NCBI GenBank assembly: GCA_000729835.1
Contig: JFHB01000065.1
Coordinates: forward strand, 62,001-126,000
Origin: Atkinsonella hypoxylon
Taxonomy: Eukaryota > Ascomycota > Sordariomycetes > Hypocreales > Clavicipitaceae
DNA length: 64,000 nucleotides
Direction of reading: 5' to 3'
Shown: positions 27,401-34,524 of the stretch, piece by piece
Layout of the letters: each line of letters opens with the position of its first letter
Numbering within the stretch: the stretch's first letter is position 1
Translations under genes and position numbers: made by a program
Notes under the pieces: generated by a model
The model's input: the letters and a program-made list of their open reading frames with translations, nothing else
Database searches by the model: none
What the model was told of the DNA's origin: nothing

Positions 27401-30311
27401 ATTTGTTGACAGAATTATCAGGTGTCGCACTTCGAGCCTGTTGCTCCTCGGATGCGATTCGGTGTGCTGTGTGCATCTCACGATAGTGTCGATCCGCCTC
27501 CTCCAGGACTGGATCTTTAGCTGGGCGAGAGTAGTCCTCGTCTCGCCGACGCTCTTGAGATCGGGCCATCTCGGTGGCAATGGCTGATGCCACCGTCACC
27601 GCAGCTATAGGAGCCGTCGCATGCACTGCTTCTCTATAGATGTTTCTCGTGTCAGGGTCCACGTCTTCGTAATCATATGTTCGTGAATGAGAGTCTCGTG
27701 GAGCGTCACGAGCTACTCTCTTGTCATTGTCTACCGTTTGTTCGAGTCCGAAAGAACCCCCGCGACTTGATCTGGTATCGGATTGTGCCGGCCGTGGTGG
27801 CTCATCATCGAAGTTTGGCTCCCGATCAATTGTAACGACAGCCGGGGTCAGTGGGCGAGCTGGGGCGCTTGCAGCAGAAACCTGAAATGTGTCCATGACA
27901 CCATCGGCGATTTGAAACTGGAAAGGGTCTGGTACAGAAGTTTGAGTGGTGGTTTGATATCTCTCGACAAATTGACCGCCATCGGCAATCTGAAACTGCA
28001 AAGGATCTGGTACAGAAGTTTGAGTGGTTTGTTGATATCTATCGATAGGTCTATCGTCATCAGTGATTTGAAACTGTAAAGGGTCCGGGACAGAATTTTG
28101 AGTGGTGGCTTGATATTTCTCGACATATCTATCGCCACTTTTCTCATCTTCGTGTCTTTCGCCACGATCCTCATATTTCCTACTGTCCCGTCTGGAGGCT
28201 TTCGAGACCTCGCTCTTCGAGACACGATCTCGATCTCGGTCTCGGTCTCGATCTCGTTCGCGATCACCATCACTGCGCTTGGACCTGCGGGATGATTCTG
28301 GTTCAGGATAATGGATCACCGTTTTCTCATGGCGCTTTCGCGGGGTGTTGTCTTCTTCGTGGCGTGAATGACGCTTGTGCTCTCTTTCGACAGGGTATTT
28401 AGACGAATAAGCGTCTCTTTTAGATTTGCGACCGAGTTCTGATTCAGCTTCCTTATCATGGCGCTTTGAGTCTCTCTCACGGTCTCGAGTATCAATTGAT
28501 TCAATGCCGCCACGTCTACTGTCCTTTTCTCTACGTTCGCCATCCCGCACGAGCTCCTTAGTCTCGGACAGGCCATCTTTGCGCTCCGCTCTGCGCTCCT
28601 CACGGCGCTCCTCACGCTTCGATTTGCGATCCGAAGCGAGGGCTACGGCGGCGGCGGCGGCTGCGGCAAGTCCTGTAAGCTTGCTTCCCGAACCGAGCCC
28701 AGTCTCGTCAGAGCGTGTATGTGTGTGCTTTGCTGGTTCGCGCTTGCTTTCCTCCTCAAGCTTTTCGGTTTGGTACACTTTTGAGGAAACTGGTGCCTTG
28801 GGACTTGGCTGTTGAAGAGGAATGGGAGCTGGTCGAGATCGATAGGGAAGATCCTGTTGAGGAGTTGTAGTAGATGGAATGCCAACAGCGAATCGGTTCG
28901 GTTCAGAAGTGGGAGCAGAGTACACATCGCGCATTGGACCGTTGTAGATGGGTTCGGTATCGGCGTGGCGCAACTTGTTGAAACGATGATGGTCAGCTAC
29001 TGGCTGGCCCTCACCAAAGCCACAGGGTGTATTGATCATTCCCCGCAGAGAATTCTGAGGGCCAAAGAGCCTGGGATCTACAACAGAGCTCTTTCTGCTG
29101 TTCCTGGCGGGGAGACTCTCTGCCGGTCTGGAAGACATGCCGGAACGGTCGGCCATTGAAGCGACACCAGCGCCAGTGGCGGCGCCTGCGACAGCGGACA
29201 TTCCAGGATTGAAGGAAGGTCGAGTGGATTGGAAAGAGTGTGATACTACCGAGCCATAAGCTAGTGCGGACTCGGCGTCGCTAAAACCTTCCTCCTCGTC
29301 GGAAGTATCCTCCCAGTCGGAATCATCACTGGAGTCCGAGTAAGCACCGTGCGATAGTCTGGAGCTGCCAATGCCGCGCGGCTTGGTGTTTCGTCTCTTT
29401 TTCCGAACTTCATTAACGGCGGCCGCGGCTACTGCCAAGCCGGATGGCTTTATTCTGCCTGAAGTCCGCGAGTTATGCTCATTTTGCTTTCTTGCAATAT
29501 CGGAGAGCTGGCGACCAATAGCCAGGATTTCTTCATCTGTCTTGTCCCTTTTGAGACCACCAGGCCGACTTCCGCCAGTTACGTCGTTCCGCTCATACTC
29601 TCTTGTGCTTCTTCTATCTCTCTCCCTGGCATCCTGCGCTGTGTAACCACCGGAGGTAGTGCGAATCTTCTTAAACTCGCGGCTTCTTCTGCGTGGAATA
29701 TAGCCATTTCCATAAGCCAAGTCCGAGTTGACGGAAGAGGATGAAGAGTTGCCGAAGTACAGCACGCGACGCTGTTTAGCCCGGCCGCTCCTTCGGCGAC
29801 GAACCCGATGCTCTGATGGCGCCTTCCAGAATGTGCCAAAAATTCCTCCGAATCGAGTATTAGTTGGGTAGTGCCGGGAGATGTCGAGGAGTGAGGATGC
29901 GACGGAGCTGGATGAGTATGAGGCCGAGCTATCGGAAGCAGCCCTTGGTCTGAGATGGCGATCCTGTTGCTGATATTCTTGCCATGTTTGATCTCGCTCT
30001 CTAACTCGGTCTCTATCTCGGACCTGATTCCTATCTCGAATACGGCCCTGATCTTGATACATGGCTCTGTCTCTGTCGGAGACATCACCAGAGCGCGTTC
30101 TCGTCGTCGCCGTCGGTGTTGGTTGTGAAGAGTAATAAGCTGGATAGTTTGTAAAGGAAGCCACATTTGGATTCGTGTTCATATTCATGTTTGTGTCCAT
30201 GTTCATCGGTTGAGGTGGGATAAAGGCAAGATTCTCGCGAGAGTCTCGGCTTCGATCCCGCCTCCGCCTCCTGGAGCTCTCAGGGCTCCAGCGGTGGGAG
30301 TCTCGCATCAT
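12432..30311 (-). CDS. lah: Giant leashin-type Woronin body tether (5,959 residues)
   Basis: One uninterrupted frame of 17,880 bases. Proteins of this build are annotated as involucrin-repeat proteins or leashin (LAH), which tethers Woronin bodies to the cell cortex and septum in Pezizomycotina. Layout by approximate residue: 1-180 Arg/Ser/Asp-rich with SSSSSVNSDLAYGNGYI; 325-345 very acidic; 735-810 three copies of TTQxSVPDPxQFQI; 1350-1550 mixed charge with Lys/Ser-Arg runs; 2050-2190 and 2390-2500 internal duplications; 2227-4944 about thirty lysine clusters (pattern SKKxKKKKKK) spaced roughly 60-120 residues apart in acidic Pro/Glu/Val/Ala/Thr-rich spacers; 4974-5057 Glu/Lys-rich charged helix; 5337-5354 Gly/Ser/Ile tract; 5490-5640 coiled coil; 5640-5959 folded C-terminal domain (HRCQQLCSHVQQWVLRFSKF, MSMTMNMIWEFVFTRYLFGM). 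In Neurospora the function is divided between two genes; here it is one frame. The open frame is certain; identity rests on architecture. Confidence 0.85.
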   Translation of the reverse strand: MMRDSHRWSPESSRRRRRDRSRDSRENLAFIPPQPMNMDTNMNMNTNPNVASFTNYPAYYSSQPTPTATTRTRSGDVSDRDRAMYQDQGRIRDRNQVRDRDRVRERDQTWQEYQQQDRHLRPRAASDSSASYSSSSVASSLLDISRHYPTNTRFGGIFGTFWKAPSEHRVRRRRSGRAKQRRVLYFGNSSSSSVNSDLAYGNGYIPRRRSREFKKIRTTSGGYTAQDARERDRRSTREYERNDVTGGSRPGGLKRDKTDEEILAIGRQLSDIARKQNEHNSRTSGRIKPSGLAVAAAAVNEVRKKRRNTKPRGIGSSRLSHGAYSDSSDDSDWEDTSDEEEGFSDAESALAYGSVVSHSFQSTRPSFNPGMSAVAGAATGAGVASMADRSGMSSRPAESLPARNSRKSSVVDPRLFGPQNSLRGMINTPCGFGEGQPVADHHRFNKLRHADTEPIYNGPMRDVYSAPTSEPNRFAVGIPSTTTPQQDLPYRSRPAPIPLQQPSPKAPVSSKVYQTEKLEEESKREPAKHTHTRSDETGLGSGSKLTGLAAAAAAAVALASDRKSKREERREERRAERKDGLSETKELVRDGERREKDSRRGGIESIDTRDRERDSKRHDKEAESELGRKSKRDAYSSKYPVEREHKRHSRHEEDNTPRKRHEKTVIHYPEPESSRRSKRSDGDRERDRDRDRDRDRVSKSEVSKASRRDSRKYEDRGERHEDEKSGDRYVEKYQATTQNSVPDPLQFQITDDDRPIDRYQQTTQTSVPDPLQFQIADGGQFVERYQTTTQTSVPDPFQFQIADGVMDTFQVSAASAPARPLTPAVVTIDREPNFDDEPPRPAQSDTRSSRGGSFGLEQTVDNDKRVARDAPRDSHSRTYDYEDVDPDTRNIYREAVHATAPIAAVTVASAIATEMARSQERRRDEDYSRPAKDPVLEEADRHYREMHTAHRIASEEQQARSATPDNSVNKYGDASTSSSFAIVTPPVMEGAKSDKVLYAVPDADVKIDNKIYPQELHKFTASRSSNVFTSRDPSCERERPVLNLVYPTPVPSRQPTPSLSRGTSEVADQSESGAKSLDRDSDTGKEKDKKKSLTREASTDDYFTVSKGDLAKSAPSTISSTAKSVTWGENSTKSFEVETPESRGDPEPAYVKADSADKSRPRLDQASQWGMIAAAIASSSSEPANEPELKDLHSKNKASSDVGLGYRDRSGMDRDDFNDDAKSEPPIPGPKPVGPTTERMPGGFADDIEFAATLAAGLKDTGFDPNIVIDDPAYRRRDSPHSSEPNGDGWNHSSFSDIVTDITSKQKTVSEPGFFSEPIDISKEDPSATADNWEEASGKYSKNEEKCRSMDANEPTVPPSSEKPKFDDAADSQLSKKEKKKLEKAKRQSMELSDPLPLESSQIPELEDALESQLSQKDQLKRDKKARAEEKALGSTVSHKDLSRDDDSQLRDAVDADYDDAGKKKSKKKNRRSRDFEHDISSRISGRTDDGTDKSTIRLIEADEEWDTSKKSKSRSKSKRDSVGSEVITYSATGSEVGERESGSKRSSKSKRRSGTDFYDDGDDPPDRKKDRWEDRDVSSVVSESRGDERRRERRSKRSSLYDDDDAKSVASAPSSSRKSKRSSIYGDEELARSSVSLAGSTRRGKDKETEKSEKKSSGLFATLFKSNSKEDSKKLDKESFLDNAGTLGAGAGLATAAIIAGNSRSNAAHASDKLEFEARDEAKSRTSRGFDDFDPEIAPRAIKPAIDPQYGDLLPLPPSEPSSPKTEPEHILDLPALPDSRPDTPPEERNSMRDIYTHRRRKSAQDAPMKSPSSTAIPISLCLGQRHAGTPSLPGNYRSPPSGSPVTTPDATRRAARISWDSSREFKPLYLLEHSRQGSSETVPQVDLLALPPSEPSEPPSRELPPPRFTQLDSLDSSADVVDNSISLDNFVDVGLRINTDLAAAASAQDISESQETTPKATVKLEFPSLPASLESNEVWTMSEAASMPVASLSQDRSSCLLHSAPSSTKSNQAVSSVGVSGSPSLTPTKNLTMESLLPDGVDDLTSADEHFSDALEGSHSDIFEEARDWIDDVKPFEPIIEPARTIEAIQQPSSELSTSAFVEESEPQGLESMLAEETEKTKMASESNVHHRSSHEPTRTIEAIQQPSSDLSTSAPVEESESQELGSMSAEETEKTKMASKSNDVSLAGAAAATVAAAAVLAPVLTEVPAQIADPTEPRQAQDDFEPPPKGKKGKKGKKKSLAPEEDVLTTPEAESNIRNNSSSPADALVAEPKALDDTITPETMANEKTPDIGAPVTTLIEDKNEDKVVDPEVTDNTIQEGVKETIMGSVASTQGNSPSAETVQTDEFESASKKSKKKKKSKNNSLIAEASIPVESPVPTNDSAEIEGSDKTLAPDASPDTSAPTDPVNDAQIMAWPHTELTLTTEVEELDKIIAPDASTDAPTPPNSVEDAQVMALPRTELAPTTEVEGSDKVIAPDASTDASAPTDAVEDTQIMVLPHAELAATTGPEEKSAPVTKKGKNKKKNKILQLNERLPKENEPETAALPEKEEDQEPTTAPVSLPEPEIGLTAEVAEPEPGTASLETDSTPVTSKGKKKKKKSSQVEKSFSGEVSEPIVQDDEPSVLTGIKEPPAVETITDVAIISEEPAIMGETLANKYPLSSTQESAEAAETEVATVSKSKKKKKKAKQLAEQEPRTGKLEVAVVDETQSLVTETSVAESSTPVLQKGPEQTEPGDADFVPMTKGKKKKKQKEKNIELDETLPIGEDISGPSSLNVESQKPITESNFVEEPTLPGESCTASQEATEEDFALVLKGKEKKQSSQSTHVSSEEKDVDTSIAVEGQPTAAITVDDSAAADPARTEGPNTTLQDTAGALESDFAPVTSMGKKKKKKKSLLSDDTLSVMPALATGTDKESEAQMPEIDLPADTSVINVDHTPVATQSITPAEADSAPVLNSEKTKEDKRKSVQWEESVPVPSAESPSAFPVADASDEFKAAEPMTSEIANKQNEEQAPLLDTGVSETLFSQGDAPIETTQEALTSAESTQTEMKTLNDELAEDSRTESASSKKKNKKNKKKGGQSNVRDLLEEKPADDQATESANVQLAKEDSVESQGEPVVETITDAVLREPQQIPETDITEKPVEVAAEDELNSPLTSKKSKKKKKKSQATAIPEPQPPELAENEAIESINFTEEPTAIETATPMGPDVPVMVETPVEDKRPQAVGKKNKKKKRQSLIAEPSPAERQITEPTPDIFTEASAAEIPASDTPLSGATAIETQMKTDKLDTTPTQGDEEQSQGAGEKDKNEQSLTTELTSEEGIAVVNPAETSSPLSADPELDSEISKKGKKSKNKKKKKNSLASDAETVKALVGDEPNDKADQPTFAGGAIKNKDEQNDQMDSTAEATELVVSADLDSEDIPGEDNSTSTQAADIRLSETQTASHNIKDSEIQGPATLVEDADAFTPVKLSRKDNKKKAKLVQEELRTDPAAETIGTVETKEADASGEMTSLLKDLNELSTIIHHGAAAEQSESPSAGTGDARGGFTQKQTKQENKNQAKDQESQELGKNEPTSADRPAIDSTHEVPSTPRVEVGDTSADTAITCLDQSRNLVEMSDETLAKENEADPGRVGTNDDEPGLGFAKEDMKKKGKGKALDMEADVSSQPAEETLVSEQPETTKAEDVTEDSRFETVSKKDKKKKKNKKAKQGSQYDDSPEQPILIQDAIEPHHADARPEDEKADPLDLATTAQIAGHTDLSDAAQCDVTSRVPETISSDLVYDAVKMTDSRVSMDQPDIAESSVPFLKEDLKDSLESSAPPSGDQDMPVPQDQLADAQQSVQSTNKMDKKNRKNEVDFLPWGEDIPHISKQSTTDLPVQDNQPTLSVAPTAPAEADVEASADDKETETYPDASARLQETKVLDKERETQDALPSVVNLSHEADVQAGDKRISPQLRTIPDDVSERVPQRKLSKKDKKRKKEQQQQQSDVAEDPMTKLVELNTEDPPATVVLQKPIEKPTASEPSRAEPEDWSLTKKSKNGRKKAAKAALAATALATTALAVPGVETVTPSNEDKDNPEGANEPAQPTGDGSRAEGMEDIERLTSGELHSTIGEEIQQEDDSGLATSKKTGKRKEDRSKDLFEDQYPTPEMTSAVEPLTAEPMQDTAEGSTTPVETITASSPRNSEVTLPIEAETERALPNEEKGKEEGKENKSGSGDVAPAEQLPITVASALPAAQDPHMTSESVVLTEIDAFPLEAEAPKAIDVNENWAVSTKAKGEGENKGKSCSDWTTLADHTLMHEPETANTQALPVAAAEVMPSGLAFLPEPEATLVEGTSGLEPEITSATTQKPQSEMIPAAVEHDTVTETPQSIAALNTSADTATVKAEPVHVEDECALPTTKKSKKNKKGKKGKKDKSISVKMTPTETTPALVKPESMTAQEPDLVIAEPIPGATEKDAVTQEDAFASFTETQGPIGETMETMEPIGESADTAMADQPPKETENLAENSPDDEWALSSRKKTKKGKKGKIHRGEIALAEGFMSEEQEPFLAETAETLDKIDDLPKPPVSFFHPIRSEGDQSQKDLAEPSEVIESKDDTAKWDFPVEKKGENKAGSGTITPVTPFEAHAALAEVKEPSETDEPAETQDKEAALSSAIEVTTLAQTVNEDGECALRDKKENEGNKKTAKTTTSAPCEPAVDILTVDAAPSKQQGAVSMDLDTRTTEVPGLAFEENIPATIQVENRGDSFMAQQNLSDEMNVDVTNDTTRSCEPIEPSEGAKPDEARTISTSKKSTKEKKKKSSQVVDVDPPHDEPVAQHNPDSPEIRHEEAGQDGLLVSQSKKKKGKKPIEAQTEPVAETMVTEPAIEASKNKKANLIDNSWGDNVDLGNRDNQARIDLPRKISHLVQEDNDKIAMTTTGSATVAGAIAEGVAFLTEKFGGSKKKKTKGKQKKIVDKRQPQEDDLFDDPVLWQGADKKGFDEGRDANEELRESIKEKMKEDAIEEPRDGAKEDMKEKVKEEPMENIKENVKEDAEEESRGDVKEDVKDVAKEEPMENVKEDVKHDDKYEESSEATRSGEFKEALPTLVSGSLTESDGGWKEAPKQGVPVDAKIAESPILGRDHSTSALSKEPPGLLRRSAEMGPPVGGLLKERHDAELIARSMSSESDFRRSPTRSLPAVQEIPEAEAVAAQDNWPRPEMNRAIGFAADLPNSQTRRSPAHQDEQQRDSGVHTDDYRDGRMHTPNVATEKKLRESPCETPVLREPDTTAATATPEPEKKSKKPRKGYGEVTSSGGRAAVAGLVAGLASKTTDEQLRGGDTSEDTTGTSGRRSVSDSPHDYRPKQRTVAGSGSGIGSGIGSGTELTAAGSGAAAAGLPSRAEPVARRSVSNSSLRSRHRTPEPLSLRPESPGISSVQGFHRSTPTPPLRRIDKRMSGDLRALRQQRSSSSISTPTQVLPLPVANESRVRAKGDDREMADVYDGYGEGRIGSPRSPTRPHSMRRRQSMQVLELESKVEQLVAENRLLTEACMHAEQNLSQKAAAVLSERDAEIDSLKQSLHFLQNEVSRLTEVNEGLASANAELASKDSGRYADLTRELDEARGSHIAFTQSLQDKDAEIADLRAQLEEAKEQIRQMQRKILEYKAADSAFLNLKDEDYFDHRCQQLCSHVQQWVLRFSKFSDMRACRLTSEINDEKTIDRLDNAILDGSDVDMYLRDRVKRRDIFMSMTMNMIWEFVFTRYLFGMDREQRQKLKSLEKLLTDVGPVQAVRQWRAVTLTLLSKRDSFKGQRDLDTEAVAQAIFQTLSKILPPPSNLENQIQSQLRRVMREAVDLSIEMRTQRAEYMMLPPLQPEYDADGELAATVTFDAAMMNERSGHVSPTNEELEAQKAVVRIVLFPLVVKRGDDNGVGDEKIVVCPAQVLVARDDTHKRHGTSSSDAGGASLGAPSRISVVTESMGQPETHFLEGSV
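15470..23640 (-). repeat. Lysine-cluster/acidic-spacer repeat array within leashin
   Basis: By my count about thirty lysine clusters recur, often preceded by (A/S)PVTS or WALS and followed by a Ser/Gln run, and separated by Glu/Pro/Val/Ala/Thr-rich segments. In DNA they appear on the plus strand as CTTCTT-rich blocks. The alternation resembles the PEVK spring of titin. It is degenerate protein-level repetition, not exact DNA repetition. Confidence 0.85.
22800..24090 (-). repeat. Recent internal duplications in leashin
   Basis: Two blocks near 23760-23900 and 23925-24070 share RTIEAIQQPSS, LSTSA and AEETEKTKMAS with few changes. Further right, 22800-23150 holds three copies of a unit containing DK(I/V/T)xAPDAS and a following ED(A/T)Q-like segment about 48 residues apart. 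These are much more alike than the other repeats. Confidence 0.8.
27890..28115 (-). repeat. Three tandem TTQxSVPDP units in leashin
   Basis: Three near-identical units with the core TTQ(T/N)SVPDP(L/F)QFQI lie about 26 residues apart near residues 735-810. The DNA copies are also close, pointing to recent tandem duplication. Confidence 0.85.
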
Positions 30312-32448
30312 AGCTGCCGCTCAGTCGGCCGGCTAGGGCGGCGATGCATCTGCCTATTGCCTTGTCTTCGTCTGGGTATCAAGGTACTTGGTCGAGAGTG
30401 GCTGCTGTTATTTAGCGACAAGACAAGGCAGGCAAGAAAGCATTGTCAAACGACCAGAAGGAGAAGGGAAAGGGGAAAAGGAACATGCAACCCCCCCGGC
30501 AGCCTGGTTGGATGGCAATGTTTGATTATGGGCTGAAGCTTAGGCCTTGGTTGGCCACTGGGTCAGGCTCCTACCCCAGTCAGTCCGTCTCCAGAGTTGC
30601 AGCATACATAACTTAGCGGTGGCTGGGCTAACGCAGAGAGCTCATGGATGCATCGGGGTCGGAGCGGCACAAAGCTGGCACTGCGTAAGCTGGGACAGAC
30701 CGAGCCGGCGCTAACTACCAGTGGACAACGTCAACGTTGATGTGCATGCTGCGCAAGTTGAAGTGGTAGTCGCCTAGCGCATGGTGTCCATCTCCATCCC
30801 CATCTCCATTTCCATCTCCATTTCCATCTCCATTTCCATCTCCAGTGAAGTCGACCACCCGGCTGGCCGCCACCAATACACCCTGGCACACTGAAGCGGC
30901 AATAACGAGGTGATGTCCTTCAGGGTGTTGTCCAAATTACGTGCATCAGCAGGCTGGGAGTATGCATGCCAGCGTGGCATGTTTTATCCTCGACAGCTGT
31001 CGTCACGTTTGCCACATAGAATCACACCTCATCATGACCTGCCCGGGAGCAAAGCCCGAAAGGTTCAGTGCAATTCTACAGCGTGCGGCGCCGCGCATCC
31101 TCTGGAAGTCCTGTTTTTAATCGATTTACTGATAGGAAAACTCGAAGTATGGGTTATAGAAAATGATGTCTAACATGCTTAAGAAGGTTTGCGACACAAT
31201 GACGACTTCACAAACCTCTGCGACTGTGGTTCGTAGGATCAATAGCAAGAGCACCACACGTGCCGCACAACGCAGGTGTGAACAGCCGACGAGGAATTCC
31301 AGATGCACCGTAAGCCCGAAGTCAATGAATACAAAAAAGGTCTCCTACCAAATAAACGCCTCACCTTGCAGTTCAATATAAACAAAACCTGGTACGCACC
31401 CACGAACTTCTCTGCATCCATGCCGCCATTGAATCTCCGCCATATAGATGAAGTCACCACTTAGACGTCGGCTCACCGATAGGACTTCCCTGCTGGCGTA
31501 GACTGGAACGTGTCTGAATTGGGCATGCAACAAATAGTGTTAATTTCGGGTGCGGACGAGACTCTTGTACTGTCGTACAACTCCCTCATCACTGCATCGA
31601 CCATAGAGGAGAATACCCAATTTGACGTCGAGAGAAGCCTCGCAGGAAGCTTTGGAAAAGACTCTACTTGGCCAATAGTATCGACACCGAAACAATGATA
31701 GTCGATCCAGTATCGCGAGGGAATGCATTCGGTAATCAAGCTATTCCGTCTCTAGGCAAATTGGAGTGAGTCATTTGCGGAGTCGAGAATCAACATGTGA
31801 CTTGCGCCAAAATAATCTACAGGCAGACCGGAAAGCTGATCGTATTATGCGGCAGCTGATCTTCAAGCGGAAAACATAGTTCATGAAAGAAACCTCGAAT
31901 CGATGCTAAGAAAAGTGTCTCTCCATGATCCCAACTCTGATAGTACAAGGAAAACCTGAATTATCGTCACGATTCATCGAGAACTAATTCTACAATTTAT
32001 TCGCAAACCACTAGCAGTGATCGACTTGACGAAATGTACATGTAAGATGGAATCTCGACACAAAGACCGGGCAAATCCGTTCGACCTTTGTCAATCAGAT
32101 ACCATGACACAGCCCAATTGAAAAACAATGAATATGAATTGGCACAAAAAAGCGCCTCGTAAACCCCATGCCAATGGGCGGACTTAAAGGAACACGGCTC
32201 GAAGAACAAGCATTTCAACCACATCAAAAGCCAAATAGTACAACGCGATAGACAAAGACCAATACTTAATCCTAAATATCTCACTATATACTTCACGCCG
32301 TAAAACCCAAAATGCCCCCCCCCCCCCTTGTGATACAAACATCGATAAATCATGCCGTAAACCCGTCATCATAAAACGAAAGCGAAAGCGAAAGTAAAAG
32401 CAAAAATAAAAGAATAGGAACTGAATTACAAACGACATGACTAATCCC
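30312..32448. other. Upstream region of leashin, 3' flank of the P450
   Basis: Just over 2 kb with no supportable gene. It includes a 12-base microsatellite at 30787-30845 and a run of thirteen C at 32317-32329. Open frames between 31100 and 32465 are short and without family resemblance. Confidence 0.6.
30785..30846. repeat. CATCTCCATTTC microsatellite
   Basis: Tandem 12-base units of CATCTCCATTTC and close variants, about 500 bases upstream of the leashin start. Confidence 0.9.
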
Positions 32449-34175
32449 TTAAAATCCAGGAACAACCTTGGCTTCTACGTGTAATCCTCCAATAGGTTTA
32501 ACCGTAGGTGCATACCTAATAAGCGGCTTTTTCCCATCCTTCGTCCCCTGATCTTTCAAATTGAATTCAAACCTGCCCACCCACGCCGCCAAAAGACACG
32601 CAAATTCTGATCTTGCAAAGCTCGCACCGATGCAGCTCCTCGGACCATGTAAGAATGTCAAAAACGCGTAATTACTGCTTGCTCCGCCGGCCGCTGCAGT
32701 CCTGGCATCCGTTCCGCCCTCCGCGAGCCACCGCTCAGGCTTGAACTCCATGGCATCAGAGCCCCAGAAGGTCTCATCGACGTTCGTGGCCCAGGGTGAG
32801 AAAATGACGACGGTTCCCTTGGGGATATGCTGGCCGTCAATGATCGTATCCTCGACGGCCTCACGAGGTGTGCGAGCCACAGGGGGGTTGACCCGAAGCA
32901 CCTCATTACACACGGCGTTCAAATAAGGCAGCTTGTCAATGTCAGTACTCGTGATGTCGGTATCGCTATCCAGTGGAGGCAAGTTCTCTCGAACTTCCTC
33001 ACGCAAACGAGTCTGTATATCAGGCCAGCACGACAACAGGTAGATCGCCCAGGTCAACGCCGAGGCCGTGGTAGAGTGGCCCGCAGCCAAGAACGTCATG
33101 AGTTGATCAACGAGGTTGTCGTCGCTGAAGAGGCCGCTCTCCAGGGCTACGGAAAGAATATCAACATCAGTGCGCCCCTTCTCATTCGCCATCTTGATTT
33201 TCTTGTCGCGAATGAAGTCCCGACACGTGCCCCTGATGATGCGGTTCGCCTTGTCAAGGATCCTGTTCCTCTTCAGAGGTAGCTTTCTCAACAGCCACAT
33301 CGGCAACAACGAATGAAGGAGCACACCTATAAACATCGGTTCCGCTTGCTCGTCCATCAAGGCATTGTATTCTGCGGCTAGAGGGTTGCTCGGATTCTGG
33401 ATGCTCCCGAAATCAACGCCCATACCTGCCAGGCCAATGATGTCCAAAGTACATCGGCTTGCCCAGTCCAGCACATCGAGATGCGCAACACCGTCGCTGT
33501 CCGCCTGGGAAGACATGGCCTGCACCACCTCCCGCGACTTCTTCCAAAACAAAGGATACATATCCTTGATATGACGGAACGCGAAAGCCGGCATGAGGTT
33601 TCGCCGCTGTACCTTGTGAACTTCGCCTTCAGTAAGGAGGACTCCCACACCAAGGACTGGAGAGAGGAGGCTGCGCACGAGCTCTGGCCTTTTGAACTGG
33701 TAACTTTTCGTGACGAGAGCCTCGGCGAGTCCCTTGTTGGAGGAAACGATGATACGCTCGGTGTTGAAGAACCAAAAGTACCGAATCACGCCTTGATTGG
33801 GAATCGTCGTGATCCTAGTTGCAACGTTTCAAGCCTTAGCTATCCCGAAAGGGCAAAGAGACAGAGGAACACAAAAATATAATTGTGAAGAATGATTTCA
33901 TACCACTCTCTTGTAGGCTCTTTCCCCGGATCCGTAAATCTCCTCCCATGGCCGAACAGCCAGTGCGCCCCGTCTGCAGTCGGAAGTTTTCTCAACGGCG
34001 AGAAGTAATGCGGATAGATCAACACAGACCAGACACCCCACGCAAATACAGCCGTCATCCACACACCAGCGAAAGCCTCAGCTAACACCAGCCGAGACTG
34101 CACCCCCTTCGCCAAGATGAGATAAGCACATCCTGCCAGCGAAAGGGCGGCAATTCCAAAGCCCGGGAAACTCAT
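32449..34175 (-). CDS. Cytochrome P450 monooxygenase, membrane-anchored
   Basis: Haem-thiolate monooxygenase of the endoplasmic reticulum; substrate unknown. Exons 34175-33904 and 33814-32449 join in frame at EW|ITTIPNQGVIRYFWFFNTERI, giving 545 residues, a normal microsomal length. The N-terminus has two hydrophobic stretches (FGIAALSLAGCAYLILA and FAGVWMTAVFAWGVWSVL) and then SPLRKLPTADGAHWLFGH. Later motifs are the I-helix AAGHSTTAS, ExxR in NEVLR, PERW in EFKPERW, and the haem loop FLHGPRSCIG with Cys485 as the iron ligand. All the key residues are present. No synthase, transferase or transporter gene lies beside it, so I see no secondary-metabolite cluster. A tandem array of ACGTCA sites lies about 320-350 bases upstream. 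The superfamily is certain; the CYP family is not assigned. Confidence 0.95.
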
Positions 34176-34492
34176 ACTAAGAATTTGCTATGTCCTCTCA
34201 ATTCTTCTTCCGCCTTTGCCTATTTTTATTATTTTATCGCGGGTTGGAGTTGAAAAATGAGAAAGAGACAAAAAAAAGAAGAAGAAGGGAGTGACAAAAA
34301 GGTGATAAAAGGCTCAACACCAGGAACAGATTACTCCTGTACAGAACGTTGCGAATCGACGTTCTTCGGAAAAGGCGGTCAGCGATCTGCCATGATTTTG
34401 TTCTCGGTTCTCAATCATCATGATCGGATTTAGGTTTCGGGAAGCGGCACCAAAACAGAGATCGGTCCATAAATTAGCAATTGAGCATGGCA

Positions 34493-34524
34493 GCACGTCA
34501 GCACGTCAACACGTCAGCACGTCA
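34493..34524. promoter_or_regulatory. Four tandem ACGTCA (CRE half-site) motifs upstream of the P450
   Basis: ACGTCA occurs at 34495, 34503, 34511 and 34519, exactly 8 bases apart, in GCACGTCA units. ACGTCA is the half-site of the CRE bound by Atf1/CreA-type bZIP factors. The array is 320-350 bases upstream of the P450 start. The repeat is seen; regulation is inferred. Confidence 0.5.
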
